Shown here one piece after another: positions 25,850 to 34,224 of a stretch of DNA of 64,000 nt; position 1 is the stretch's first letter, and each line of letters opens with the position of its first letter. A program made the position numbers and the translations under genes. The notes below the pieces were generated by a model. The model searched no databases and was not told the origin of the DNA. It saw nothing but the letters and a program-made list of their open reading frames with translations. Location: NCBI RefSeq assembly GCF_003258315.1, contig NZ_CP030032.1, forward strand, positions 3,784,501 through 3,848,500. The letters run 5' to 3'. The DNA comes from Bradymonas sediminis. Its GTDB lineage: Bacteria > Myxococcota_A > Bradymonadia > Bradymonadales > Bradymonadaceae.

Positions 25850-26962
25850 TCAGGTCTCGGAGGTCCAATAGCGCTGGAATACGGGCCCACGCGGCCCCGA
25901 GAAGAGCACGCCGGTCTTGCCCCAACGCCCCGCGTAGGCCAGCCAGGCGATGTCTTTGCGCGGGCCGGATGGGTCGGCGATAATCTTGATATTTCCCCAG
26001 GTCTGCCAGGTCTCGCCGCCGTCGGCGGTGCGGTCGGCCGGGAGCATCCCGCGCGATTGAATCCCCGCGCTCGGGTAGGAGGCGTGGCCGTAGCGCGCGC
26101 TATAGACCACCGGATGGCTGCCCTCGACAAATTGCACATCTTCGGCGCTCACCCAGGTGCCTTCGCGGTCGTGCGCGGCAAAAAAGACCTTCTCAACCTT
26201 GTCCAGGCTCGCGTCCAGGCGCACCGTGATATGCTCCCAATCCCCCTCGTGCGCCCCGCCGGCCGGCCCCGCCAGCACCGGGCCGCTATAGGGATAAAAG
26301 AACCAATATTGGATCTCCAGGCCCTCTTCGCCCCCGGCGCGCTCGCGCAGGTGCACATAGGTTTTAGCGGACTCAAGCTCGCCGCCGCGCGACGCCAACT
26401 CTCCCTCGTGGTGCCCCTTATCTATCTTCAAGAAATGCTTACCCAGGGTGCTCTCGCGCAAAAACGCGTCGAGCCGGTCCTCCACGCGGGTCGCGATGGT
26501 CTCGCTCATCAATTTTTGGGAGGGGTCAAAGGTGCTGCCCATCAAGGTCGGCAAATCCCCCAGCGCCCCGTGCTCCTCGGCGTGGACCTCGGTGCGCTCG
26601 AGATACCAGTCGACCGACGACGGAAAATAGCGCTCCTCCGGGTGCAGCCGCACCTCGGGCGCAAAGCGCGCCACCACCTCGGCCACCGCCGGCGACCGCG
26701 CCACGCTCGCCGTCACCCCGCGAGAGTCGGCGCGGATCGGCAACCACAGCAGCATCACCATCACCGGCAGCAGCGCCCCGCAGACAAGTTTTGCCCGGCG
26801 AGTGCCGAGCAGCCGGCGCGGCGCGCGCGGCGTCGGGGGGTCGGCGGCGCTGGGTTCAACCCCTCCCGATTCCACATCTTCATGGTCATGGGCAGAGGCG
26901 CGTCCAAGAAACGCGAGCAGCGAGCGGTCAAGCTCATTTCGAAGGCGACGAAGGTCTGACAT
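25850..26962 (-). CDS. Vps62-related membrane-anchored protein
   Basis: A 370-residue protein with an N-terminal cytoplasmic region, a membrane helix near residues 58-78 (LVCGALLPVMVMLLWLPI) and a large soluble domain. The domain has VVARFAPEVRLHPEERYFPSS, IQYWFFYPYSGP, HEGDWEHITVRLD and ARYGHASYPSAG, the pattern of the Vps62/DUF946 family known from fungi, plants and some bacteria. ATG 26962 is used; a TTG 18 bases upstream is also open. No function is established for bacterial members. Confidence 0.75.
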   Translation of the reverse strand: MSDLRRLRNELDRSLLAFLGRASAHDHEDVESGGVEPSAADPPTPRAPRRLLGTRRAKLVCGALLPVMVMLLWLPIRADSRGVTASVARSPAVAEVVARFAPEVRLHPEERYFPSSVDWYLERTEVHAEEHGALGDLPTLMGSTFDPSQKLMSETIATRVEDRLDAFLRESTLGKHFLKIDKGHHEGELASRGGELESAKTYVHLRERAGGEEGLEIQYWFFYPYSGPVLAGPAGGAHEGDWEHITVRLDASLDKVEKVFFAAHDREGTWVSAEDVQFVEGSHPVVYSARYGHASYPSAGIQSRGMLPADRTADGGETWQTWGNIKIIADPSGPRKDIAWLAYAGRWGKTGVLFSGPRGPVFQRYWTSET

Positions 26963-27155
26963 AATGGGTCGATGGCGCAAAGCGAGTGACAGCGGGCGAA
27001 TCTCTCAAGCGAGCAACCAAACACCGATAACATTATGTTATTATTGAACAATTACACCAATACCTGACTCTCTCACATCCCATTACAAACGCGCAAGGCG
27101 TTTTGTTCCCACTGTATTTTTCCGTTATGGGTGTGCAGGGCTCGGTGGCGCGACG

Positions 27156-27250
27156 CGACGCACCGCAACGCCTCGCAGGTACGCAGCCCCCCTTCTGTCG
27201 CTTCGCGACATCTTCCCCGGAGGGGAAGATCTACTGTTGCGCCTGCGGGG
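27156..27250 (+). repeat. Structured dispersed repeat, copy 1
   Basis: About 95 bases that are nearly identical to 28390-28487. It holds two adjacent perfect hairpins: TGTCGC/GCGACA (27196-27210, loop TTC) and TCTTCCCC/GGGGAAGA (27211-27229, loop GGA). The similarity extends in degraded form to a shared CGCGGCCGCTA near 27310-27320, just beyond the 3' end of the minus-strand gene at 27338. The gene-free stretch 26963-27337 otherwise shows nothing. Confidence 0.75.
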
Positions 27251-27337
27251 AGCTTCGGATGGGCGGTGGTTGGGGCGCTTCGGGTGGGCGGAGTTGGCGG
27301 CGCGCGGCGCGCGGCCGCTAACACAGCATTATCTTGA

Positions 27338-27682
27338 CTATTTACACCTCAGAACAACATCAAAATACAAATTTTCTTCTGGCTCAATATATTTCAAAAT
27401 AAAGAGTTCGGCGGTTTCTCTTGCCTCCTCGACCGCTTCCGACGCTGCTACGGATTCAGATGACGTTATAAAAATGAGGTCCAAATCGGGGCGCGTAGCA
27501 TCGTCATAAATGCGAGCTCCATCCATCCCCAATATGACACACCCCAGCTCCGCCGCACGTTGGACATAAGCACTCAAAACGGATGAGTGTACCCAGAGAG
27601 TATTTCCTCCCATTATACTAACATCACAAAATTCCCTCTGAAGAACCTTCTCGATATCTATCAACTTTTCTCGTTGTCCCAT
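27338..27682 (-). CDS. Small protein, possible immunity-type (Imm40-like pattern)
   Basis: A 114-residue soluble protein from an AT-rich stretch, with a good Shine-Dalgarno (GGAAGG) 4 bases before ATG. The segment SSVLSAYVQRAAELGCVILGMDG followed by DLDLIFIT is an alpha-beta pattern reminiscent of the Imm40 type of toxin-immunity proteins, but I am not sure. It follows the colicin-immunity-like gene by 24 bases on the same strand and probably shares a transcript. Codon and base use is less GC-rich than in the neighbours, suggesting recent acquisition. Confidence 0.5.
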   Translation of the reverse strand: MGQREKLIDIEKVLQREFCDVSIMGGNTLWVHSSVLSAYVQRAAELGCVILGMDGARIYDDATRPDLDLIFITSSESVAASEAVEEARETAELFILKYIEPEENLYFDVVLRCK

Positions 27683-27706
27683 GGCGCCTTCCGATAGGAT
27701 AAATTG

Positions 27707-28027
27707 TCAATTTCGGTGTCCGAGCAACTTCAAGCGACTAAGCGCCAGACATGCTCGATTATAGAGCTCTATTTCGTCGAGGTCGGTTTCATCTCTTATT
27801 GCCGGATATCTGCAGTAGTCCTCAACGGCAAAAAACAACTCACCCAGGATGTCGTATTCTCTATCGTCCAATGGCTGTCGCCCCTGATCGAGAAATGCTC
27901 GAAGATAGGTCCGCTCAAACTCTTCCGGGCTCAGACTCCTTTTGACAAAACTATCGACAATCGCGACAAGCGGCAGTGCGGCCTCTGATAAATGTTCCAC
28001 AAATAGCCCAAAGCTAAATTGATTCAC
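27707..28027 (-). CDS. Colicin D immunity-like protein
   Basis: A 106-residue acidic helical protein. The pattern FVKRSLSPEEFERTYLRAF...ILGELFFAVEDYC...DLDEIELYNRACLAL matches the Colicin_immun family (colicin D immunity protein ImmD: FLASKITVIEFSERI...GEELFMAAERFE). GTG start at 28027 follows GGGA. Immunity proteins bind and block a partner tRNase toxin; no toxin gene is visible nearby, so this is an orphan or a self-protection gene against neighbours. It lies in a lower-GC patch with the Imm40-like gene. Confidence 0.6.
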   Translation of the reverse strand: MNQFSFGLFVEHLSEAALPLVAIVDSFVKRSLSPEEFERTYLRAFLDQGRQPLDDREYDILGELFFAVEDYCRYPAIRDETDLDEIELYNRACLALSRLKLLGHRN

Positions 28028-28389
28028 TAACGATTCCCGCGCCCCTTATGTTGTCGCTGACCGCAACGCGCTACAGAATATTCACCGCGTTGGGGCGGAG
28101 CTCGGCGAGCCCAGCGACGGAGTGATTTTTGTCAAAACTTAAGCCCCCCTTTTAATCATAATCGACCTATATGTCTACTCGCCCGCACGCACCCTCAACC
28201 CAATCTCCCTCACCGCAATCACCTAGCATATGCACATTATAGGTGGTTGCATGGCGCAGGCGCCCGACACACGCAAACCGTAAGGGCACCCCCACTGCAG
28301 GCGTTTAAAGATAGAGAATACTCAGCGTGAGCATATAGGTGGCAATATAATAGGCGATGAGGGCGCGAGCCGGCGGGCGGTTCTGGTAC

Positions 28390-28487
28390 GCAACGCACCG
28401 CAACGCCTCGCTGATACGCAGCCCCCCCTTCTGTCGCTTCGCGACATCTTCCCCAGAGGGGAAGATCTACTGTTGCGCTACCGGGGC
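28390..28487 (+). repeat. Structured dispersed repeat, copy 2
   Basis: Second copy of the element at 27156-27250, with about eight differences. The two hairpin stems are conserved exactly (28432-28446 and 28447-28465) while one loop differs (AGA instead of GGA). It sits immediately beyond the 3' end of the HEAT-repeat gene, as copy 1 does beyond the gene at 27338. The gene-free stretch 28028-28544 holds nothing else I can identify. Confidence 0.75.
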
Positions 28488-28544
28488 GTGTGTGGTGGGC
28501 GTGTGTGGTGGGCGAGTTTGCGGGGCGCGTCGGGCTCGCGGCCG

Positions 28545-30056
28545 CTACCTCAACAGGCGCATATTCTCGACGCGCACCGCGTCCAGGGTGCGGCGCGCCT
28601 CGAATTGGGTGAGCCAGTCGGTGTCGTGCAGGCAGGCCTCAAACTGAGGGGTGAGGGGGCTGGCCATCGGGCCGAGGCGCGCGAAGGCGCGCAGGGCGGC
28701 GCGGCGCACCTCGGGGTGGCCGTCGCGCAGGGCGGCGGCCATAGTGGGCAATTCGCTCAGGCTGGCTTCGCGCATCTGGCCCAGGGCAAACAGCGCGGTG
28801 GCCCGGGTCGAGGGCAGCGGGGCGCGAGCTAACCTGGCGAGCTTCGGGACGGTGGCGGCGGCGGCGCTGCCCATCCAGCCCAGGGCGGCGGCGGCGCCCT
28901 CGCACACCGGCGTCGAGGAGTCGGTGAGCGCGCGCTCCAGGGCGTGCAGCGCCGAATAGTAGCGCTGGTCGCCGGTGGCCAGCAGGCGGCCCAGGCACAG
29001 GGCGGCGGTCTGGCGCACCCGCGGGGAGTCGTCGAAGATCGAGCGCCGCAGCACGCATAGCGTCGGCTCGGCGGGCAATTTGAGCACCACAAACGCGTCG
29101 GCGATGGCGCGGCGCACCGCCTCGTTGCGGTCCCCGAAATTCGCGATCAGCGCGTGCTCGGCGCCGCGGGCGGCGCTACCCAGGTGCACGATCACCCGCG
29201 CGGCGTTGAGGCGGTCGATGCTCTTGCCCTCGCTGAGGTGCGCGCAGATGCTGCCCAGGGCCTGGTGGGCGATATGCTCGAAGAGCGGCATATTCGGCGA
29301 CGGGCGAAGCCAGCCGTTGGTGCCGTTTTGGCGCGGCTCCTCCAGGGAGTCGAGGACCCGGCGAAGCGCGCCCATCGCCGCGGATTTTACGGTCGGGCTG
29401 GGGTCATGAAGCAAGGCGACCACCGCGCCAAGCGCGCGCTCTTTGAGCACATGGGCCGCGGTGTCGATGGCCGCCGCGCGCACCCGAAAATCCAGGTGAT
29501 TGAGCAGTTGCGCGATATTCGCCAGCGCCGGGGTGGCGTCTTCTTCGAGCAGCGACAGGTTCTCCAGCGTGTGCACGATGGTGGCGACGTCGCTGCTCGA
29601 TTGCAGCGTCTGGGTCAGCGTCCACGGGTCGTTGCGCAGCCGGAAGAACACCTGCATCACCCGCGCCCACTCCCGGCGCGTCATCGCCTGGCCCAGGTGG
29701 GCCGAAATGCTGCGAAACGGCCACCAGCTCGGGCGCATCTTATTGCGCCGAATATATTCGATGATCGCGCGCACCAGCCAGCGCGAGTCGGCCGAGCAGC
29801 CCGCGAAACTATCAAGGTCGCGCGGCGCGTTATACACCCCCAGATAGCAGAACCCGCCGCTGCCCAATTGCACCAGGTGCTCGTAGCACACCGGCGCGAC
29901 CTCGTCGGTATAGATCTCGCGCAATTGCGCGGCGCTATAGCCCGAATTCTTCAGCGTATGGGCGATCTTACGCACCCGGGCGTCGTCGAGGCGACCGTCG
30001 CCAAAAAGCGCGGCCAAGGCCTGCCAAACGGGCTCTCTTCGCTCAAGATCGAGCAT
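28545..30056 (-). CDS. HEAT-repeat protein with N-terminal DUF7079-like domain
   Basis: A 503-residue soluble protein. Residues 5-100 (REPVWQALAALFGDGRLDDARVRKIAHTL..., EIYTDEVAPVCYEHL) resemble a small domain that stands alone in other bacteria (DUF7079 as I recall it; not verified). Residues 150-500 are a series of HEAT-like helical repeats (ATPALANIAQLLNHLDFRVRAAAIDTA; DSPRVRQTAALCLGRLLA; HPEVRRAALRAFARLG). HEAT arrays are protein-binding scaffolds, and DUF7079-type domains have been noted beside immunity genes. GGGGAG lies 5 bases before the ATG. It is next to the immunity patch on the same strand. Confidence 0.72.
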   Translation of the reverse strand: MLDLERREPVWQALAALFGDGRLDDARVRKIAHTLKNSGYSAAQLREIYTDEVAPVCYEHLVQLGSGGFCYLGVYNAPRDLDSFAGCSADSRWLVRAIIEYIRRNKMRPSWWPFRSISAHLGQAMTRREWARVMQVFFRLRNDPWTLTQTLQSSSDVATIVHTLENLSLLEEDATPALANIAQLLNHLDFRVRAAAIDTAAHVLKERALGAVVALLHDPSPTVKSAAMGALRRVLDSLEEPRQNGTNGWLRPSPNMPLFEHIAHQALGSICAHLSEGKSIDRLNAARVIVHLGSAARGAEHALIANFGDRNEAVRRAIADAFVVLKLPAEPTLCVLRRSIFDDSPRVRQTAALCLGRLLATGDQRYYSALHALERALTDSSTPVCEGAAAALGWMGSAAAATVPKLARLARAPLPSTRATALFALGQMREASLSELPTMAAALRDGHPEVRRAALRAFARLGPMASPLTPQFEACLHDTDWLTQFEARRTLDAVRVENMRLLR

Positions 30057-30356
30057 CTTCTCCCCTCTATGGTGATGGATTCGGCGGCGGTGCGCGTGGG
30101 TGCATCAAAAATTCCCGTACCCCTAAACCTATCTCCGCCCGCCGTTTCATCAATCCCCTAAATCGCCCGACGCCCCACGCGCGGGCGGCGAGTCGGGGCG
30201 ACGCCCCGATTCAATTGACCTGCCCACAGCGGCGTTGAGCTTTGGGTGAGTGGCGAGCTTTTGGCCTCATTCGCTCCCCGCGCCTTGGCCGGGTGTGGCG
30301 GGCGATTTCTAGTTCCCCCCCAACTCTTCGAGCCCAACTTTTAGAGGGAGTTTCCC
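30057..30356. other. Gene-free divergent region with palindrome
   Basis: 300 bases with no gene. TCGGGGC/GCCCCGA (30193-30209) is a perfect palindrome that could be an operator or hairpin; its neighbourhood TTGACC at about 30215 could be part of a promoter for the downstream YtxH-like gene. Confidence 0.45.
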
Positions 30357-30665
30357 ATGAAAAATCCATCGGTATCGTCATTCAAGCGCGCGATTGGCCG
30401 CATCAACGCCCCCCGGGACTTCGACGCGATTCTGCAGCAGGCGGGGTTGCAGCGGCGCACCAAATACAACACCCAACGCGCCCTGGGGTGGGCCGGCTTC
30501 TTCACCCTGGGGCTGGTGGCCGGCAGCGCGGTGGGCATCTTTTTGGCGCCCAAGCGCGGCAAAGAGATGCGCGAGCAGGTCCGTGACCAGGTGCGCGAGA
30601 AGCTGCCCATCGGCAAGGGTCACTCGATTCTCCACCAGGAACGCAGCTACGACGAACTCAACTAG
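30357..30665 (+). CDS. YtxH-like small membrane protein
   Basis: A 102-residue protein: a basic N-terminus, one membrane helix (LGWAGFFTLGLVAGSAVGIFL, about 44-63) and a charged tail beginning APKRGKEMREQVRDQV, the typical YtxH ending. Family members are small stress-associated membrane proteins of unknown mechanism. ATG 30357 is preceded by GGGAG. A strong terminator follows. Confidence 0.82.
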   Translation: MKNPSVSSFKRAIGRINAPRDFDAILQQAGLQRRTKYNTQRALGWAGFFTLGLVAGSAVGIFLAPKRGKEMREQVRDQVREKLPIGKGHSILHQERSYDELN

Positions 30666-30704
30666 TCCAGACGCCCCTGCATCTGACCGCGATTGCCCCA
30701 TCCA

Positions 30705-30740
30705 AAGAGGGCCGGGGATGATCCCCGGCCCTCTTCTTTT
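30705..30740 (+). terminator. Intrinsic terminator
   Basis: AAGAGGGCCGGGGAT and ATCCCCGGCCCTCTT form a very long, nearly loopless stem followed by CTTTT. Confidence 0.9.
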
Positions 30741-30886
30741 ATACGCGGCGCCGGCCCCCACCGAGCCCGCACCACTTCACAAACCACTGAAATCATTATA
30801 GAATCCCGCAACGCAACGCTTCTACTCTGAAGCAATGCGCACTACCTACCCGATAGAACCCCCGCATTAATCAGGCTGTACCATCT

Positions 30887-31447
30887 ATGCTGAACCGTTA
30901 TTCTTTGTCCTTCCGCTCGCCCCGTCATATCCACTGCTCACTCGCCGCCCTCATCGCGCTGGGGTTAGCCGCGCTCAGCGGCTGCGGCGACGCGGCCAGC
31001 GACGCCCCATTCGACACCGTCTTTAACCCCTGTGAGCCGCTGGCGATCGTCGCGCAAGCCGGCACACGCCCCGAGCAGCTCGAGAGTCTGGACGCCGCCA
31101 TCGCCATGTGGAATCAGGCCGCCGGGCTCAAGCTGGTGCGCGACGGCGCCGACATTGAGGCCCAGATCCCCGTCTATTTCGAAGACGGCGCCCCCTTTAT
31201 GCACGGCTTTTATAGCCAGGACCTGGGCACCGTGACGGTCAATCAGAAGTTGAACGCGCGCGAGCGCACCATCACCGCGGCCCACGAATTAGGCCACGCG
31301 TTTGGCCTGCATCATATCGACGCGGCAGCGCGCCCATCGATCATGAATCACGGGAATTTAAGCCGAGAGATCAGCGCCGAGGACGTCGAAATGCTCCACT
31401 CCTTATGGCCGCAATGCCAACCGAGCGAAGACACACCGAACGCTTAA
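30887..31447 (+). CDS. Matrixin-like zinc metalloprotease lipoprotein
   Basis: A 186-residue protein with a long lipoprotein signal (LGLAALSGC, Cys33). The zinc site HELGHAFGLHH (about residues 132-142) is complete, and a Met-turn (SIMNHG) follows, which is the metzincin hallmark. The short size matches small matrixin or M10-type lipoprotein proteases of deltaproteobacteria. It probably acts in the periplasm or on the cell surface. No prodomain cysteine switch is seen. Confidence 0.82.
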   Translation: MLNRYSLSFRSPRHIHCSLAALIALGLAALSGCGDAASDAPFDTVFNPCEPLAIVAQAGTRPEQLESLDAAIAMWNQAAGLKLVRDGADIEAQIPVYFEDGAPFMHGFYSQDLGTVTVNQKLNARERTITAAHELGHAFGLHHIDAAARPSIMNHGNLSREISAEDVEMLHSLWPQCQPSEDTPNA

Positions 31448-31762
31448 GTCATTGAAATATAAGAACATATATCGAAAACCAATCTCACTCAGCGGCTTGA
31501 CCTTGCCCAATCCAGCTCTACTTTACTCACTGAATTCGTCGCTAGGATCAAGCGATGATATGGCAAGGCCTTCACCTTTTGGGGCGCCGACAAAGACAGT
31601 GTTTTTGTCGGGCGAGAGTTGCTGAAAGAGCCCCCGCGCAGGCCAGCTCGCGACGCGATCTATTTCGCTCGTTCGCCGGTCGTCCACATGCCGGGGGGTC
31701 ATCTCGCTTCAACTGCTAGGCCTCGTGGACGCGATTCACGATAACATCCACAGGAGAGGCTC
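31448..31762. other. Gene-free region with weak promoter
   Basis: 315 bases. TTGACC (31497-31502) and TACTTT (31519-31524) with 16-base spacing form a weak candidate promoter for the barrel gene. Nothing else is recognised. Confidence 0.35.
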
Positions 31763-32536
31763 ATGAAGCAATATAAACTCTTAGGACTCATGGTTGCCAT
31801 CGGCATGCTGCTGGTGGCTGGACCAGTCGCAGCGCAGGACTATGACCCGCCAATCCAGGAAGACCCGAGCATCCAGCAGCCCAACGATCTGATGGAGGAC
31901 GATGAGTTCGACCTGGAGCGCGATTACGCCGATCCAAACGTCGAACCCATGGCGATTGACGACCCCTATATGGAACCCGACCCGCTGGTGACGCCCAATC
32001 AGGACAGCACCCTGACGCCGTTTGGCATGGGCCTGACGGTCGGTGGTGGCGTGGTCGGATTTACCAACTCGAATATGCGCGATAACCTGCATACCGGTGG
32101 TGGCTGGGAGGCGCGAGCGACCTTCGGCACCAAAACTCCGCTGGCCCTCGAGGCAGCCTACGTCGGTACGGCCAACCGCCTCGACACCTTCGGAGTCGAC
32201 GATAACGCCGCGCTGGTCTCAAACGGCGCCGAGGCCAACCTGCGACTCAACCTGACCAACACCGCGATTAAACCCTATCTGGTCGCCGGCGCCGGCTGGA
32301 AGCACTACGCGGTCAGCAACACCGACGTGAACACATCGAGTCTGGAAGACTCGGATAACGTCCTCGAGGTCCCGCTCGGCGTGGGACTTGGCTATAGCTT
32401 CAACGGCTTTATCGCCGACGTTCGAGGCACCTACCGACCCGCGTTCGATGACGATTTGATTCGCTCGGATATCGGGAATGACGACACCGGCCTGGACACC
32501 TGGAAGGTTGGAGCCAATATCGGTTTCGAATTCTAA
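31763..32536 (+). CDS. Outer-membrane beta-barrel protein
   Basis: A 257-residue protein with a standard signal peptide (LMVAIGMLLVAGPVAA). After an acidic linker (28-80) the sequence alternates polar and apolar residues in strands (GMGLTVGGGVVGFTN, WEARATFGTKTPLALEAAYVG) and ends in Phe (NIGFEF), as for OmpA/OmpW-type small barrels inserted by the BAM complex. GGAGAGG lies upstream of ATG 31763. Terminator immediately after. Pore or receptor role unknown. Confidence 0.82.
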   Translation: MKQYKLLGLMVAIGMLLVAGPVAAQDYDPPIQEDPSIQQPNDLMEDDEFDLERDYADPNVEPMAIDDPYMEPDPLVTPNQDSTLTPFGMGLTVGGGVVGFTNSNMRDNLHTGGGWEARATFGTKTPLALEAAYVGTANRLDTFGVDDNAALVSNGAEANLRLNLTNTAIKPYLVAGAGWKHYAVSNTDVNTSSLEDSDNVLEVPLGVGLGYSFNGFIADVRGTYRPAFDDDLIRSDIGNDDTGLDTWKVGANIGFEF

Positions 32537-32560
32537 TCTTAGGCCGCGCCACACACACAC

Positions 32561-32602
32561 AAAAGACCCGTCAGCCACGAAAGGCTGACGGGTCTTTTTT
32601 CG
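32561..32602 (+). terminator. Intrinsic terminator
   Basis: AAAAGACCCGTCAGCC and GGCTGACGGGTCTTTT, loop ACGAAA, then a T-run. It also faces the convergent gene at 32644. Confidence 0.92.
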
Positions 32603-32643
32603 ATCAAAATGAGCGCCTATAAAGAGGAGCCCAGGATGTCGAC

Positions 32644-32877
32644 TTACTCGGCGACGTCAAAGAAGACCGGGAGGTCTTTGACTGCGTCGGTCTCTTCAGC
32701 TTTGATAGCCTGAATCTCTTGACGCGAGGTGTGGAACGCCTTTTTAGCCTGCAGGAACGCTTTGCGAACGCGGGTCGTGGCAGCTTTGTTGGTGCCAGCA
32801 TATGCCGCGGCGATGTCTCCGCTTTCTTCGGCTTCTTTCAGGGCTTTCATTGCTGCAATATACTCTTCGGCTGCCAT
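32644..32877 (-). CDS. Small Hc1/histone H1-like protein
   Basis: A 77-residue helical protein. GTNKAATTRVRKAFLQAKKA followed by HTSRQEIQAIK matches the N-terminal domain of bacterial histone H1-like proteins (Hc1 family; the Bacteroidetes form reads GNKAAGTRVRKG...DIRKEVQ). The lysine-rich DNA-binding tail of chlamydial Hc1 is absent, and the C-terminus is acidic (KDLPVFFDVAE). GGAGG lies 9 bases before the ATG. The protein may bind DNA or protect nucleoid structure; it may also have lost DNA binding. Confidence 0.65.
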   Translation of the reverse strand: MAAEEYIAAMKALKEAEESGDIAAAYAGTNKAATTRVRKAFLQAKKAFHTSRQEIQAIKAEETDAVKDLPVFFDVAE

Positions 32878-33066
32878 GGTGATACCTCCATTTTTGGCGT
32901 AAATAAATGATTACTACATTTCGAAGTAAGGTGAACTTCCTGCGTGTCATGCCACGGTTCAGGTGATTTCTCAAGCAAGAATCCAAAAGGAACGCTGTCC
33001 GAATCACTTCCCGGGGCGCATGGCGAGCGGTTTTGAGCCAGGCGCTCGCCGCTGACAACAGGCGGC

Positions 33067-33891
33067 TTACAACTTTTTCTTCATTTCCTGCAAGCGCGCC
33101 GTCCCCAGATTATCCGGGGTGTTGCCCATTTTACGGATAATCGCGCGGGCCTGGTCGATGCGGCTCTTGGGCAGGGGGTGACTCGAGAGCATCTCGATGC
33201 CGCCGCCGCCTCGGGCCTCTAACTTCTTGAAAAACGTCACGAATCCGTTCGGGTCATACCCGGCGCGCACCATATAATTGAGCCCGTCGCGGTCCGCCTC
33301 AGACTCCTGGTCTCGCCCGTATTTCAGCAAATACCCCTGGGCGCCCAGCGTCGCGCCCAGCTGGGTCAGGGTGCCCGCGTTCTGCCCCAGCGCCATGTCC
33401 AACACGGTCTGCAGGCCGTAGCTGGCGACCAACTTCTCGGCGATATGGCGGTTAGTCACGTGCGCGACCTCGTGGGCGATGACGCCGATGAGCTCCGCCT
33501 CGTTCTCGGCCGCCTTGATCAAACCGGTGTAGATATAGATATCGCCGCCGGGCGTGGTGAATGCGTTGATTTCGTTGCCGTCGATGACATCAAAGGTATA
33601 GGAGATGCCGCGGGGTTGATTGCCCGAGGCGCGCACAATCTTGGCGCCCAGCTCCCTGATATAGCCCTGGATTTCGGGGTTATCCAAAATCGTGAACTCC
33701 GCGCGCACCTGGCCGCGCATCTGGTCGCCCAGCTTCTCTTCTTCGGCCGCCGGCAGCAGCACATTGGCCGCGGTGTTGGTGGCCTTCCCGCCCACGCCGG
33801 TCGCGCAACCGGAGGCAAAGCCGAGCATCGCGAGGCTCAGAATCACAAGTTGCAGGCGGGTCACAAGCGTTTTCGACATCAATACATTCAT
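33067..33891 (-). CDS. M48 family zinc metalloprotease, lipoprotein
   Basis: A 274-residue protein with lipoprotein signal (LAMLGFASGC, Cys29) and an M48 peptidase domain: zinc site HEVAH (about residue 142), a third ligand in ESEADRDGLNYM, and a C-terminal SSHPLPKSRID, typical of the YfgC/BepA and LoiP type that degrade misfolded outer-membrane proteins in the periplasm. ATG 33891 is chosen; a TTG two codons upstream is also in frame. Confidence 0.9.
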   Translation of the reverse strand: MNVLMSKTLVTRLQLVILSLAMLGFASGCATGVGGKATNTAANVLLPAAEEEKLGDQMRGQVRAEFTILDNPEIQGYIRELGAKIVRASGNQPRGISYTFDVIDGNEINAFTTPGGDIYIYTGLIKAAENEAELIGVIAHEVAHVTNRHIAEKLVASYGLQTVLDMALGQNAGTLTQLGATLGAQGYLLKYGRDQESEADRDGLNYMVRAGYDPNGFVTFFKKLEARGGGGIEMLSSHPLPKSRIDQARAIIRKMGNTPDNLGTARLQEMKKKL

Positions 33892-34224
33892 ATTCAAGAC
33901 CTATTTAGTGGAAGTTCGAACTGCGCCAGCTCATTGGCCAGGGGCCCCTACCTTTTATCGCAAAAACCCGGTCAGCGCACACAACCCGATAACACGCGCG
34001 CGGCGAGAACAATTTCAACCGGCCGCTTTGGAGCGCGGGGTTTGGCGCGCCGCCAAGTATCAAAAACTTTGGTTGAAATGTCACGCCCTGTGCCGAAGCT
34101 ATTGGGTATCCATCAGCGCTCCCGGAGCGCGCCGACAAATAATAGGCGCGCCGACTAGATTTGCGACGGGGCTCATCACGATTTTTCCAGGGACCCCGGG
34201 CGACCGCGCGGGGAATAGAGGGCA
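33892..34224. other. Gene-free divergent region
   Basis: 333 bases with no gene and no convincing promoter; they hold short palindromes such as GGGGCCCC near 33940. Confidence 0.45.

Noticed and set aside
27103-27337. Small plus-strand frames within the repeat copy 1
   Set aside because: Frames exist only because the repeat is GC-rich; equivalent frames in copy 2 differ and neither has a ribosome site.
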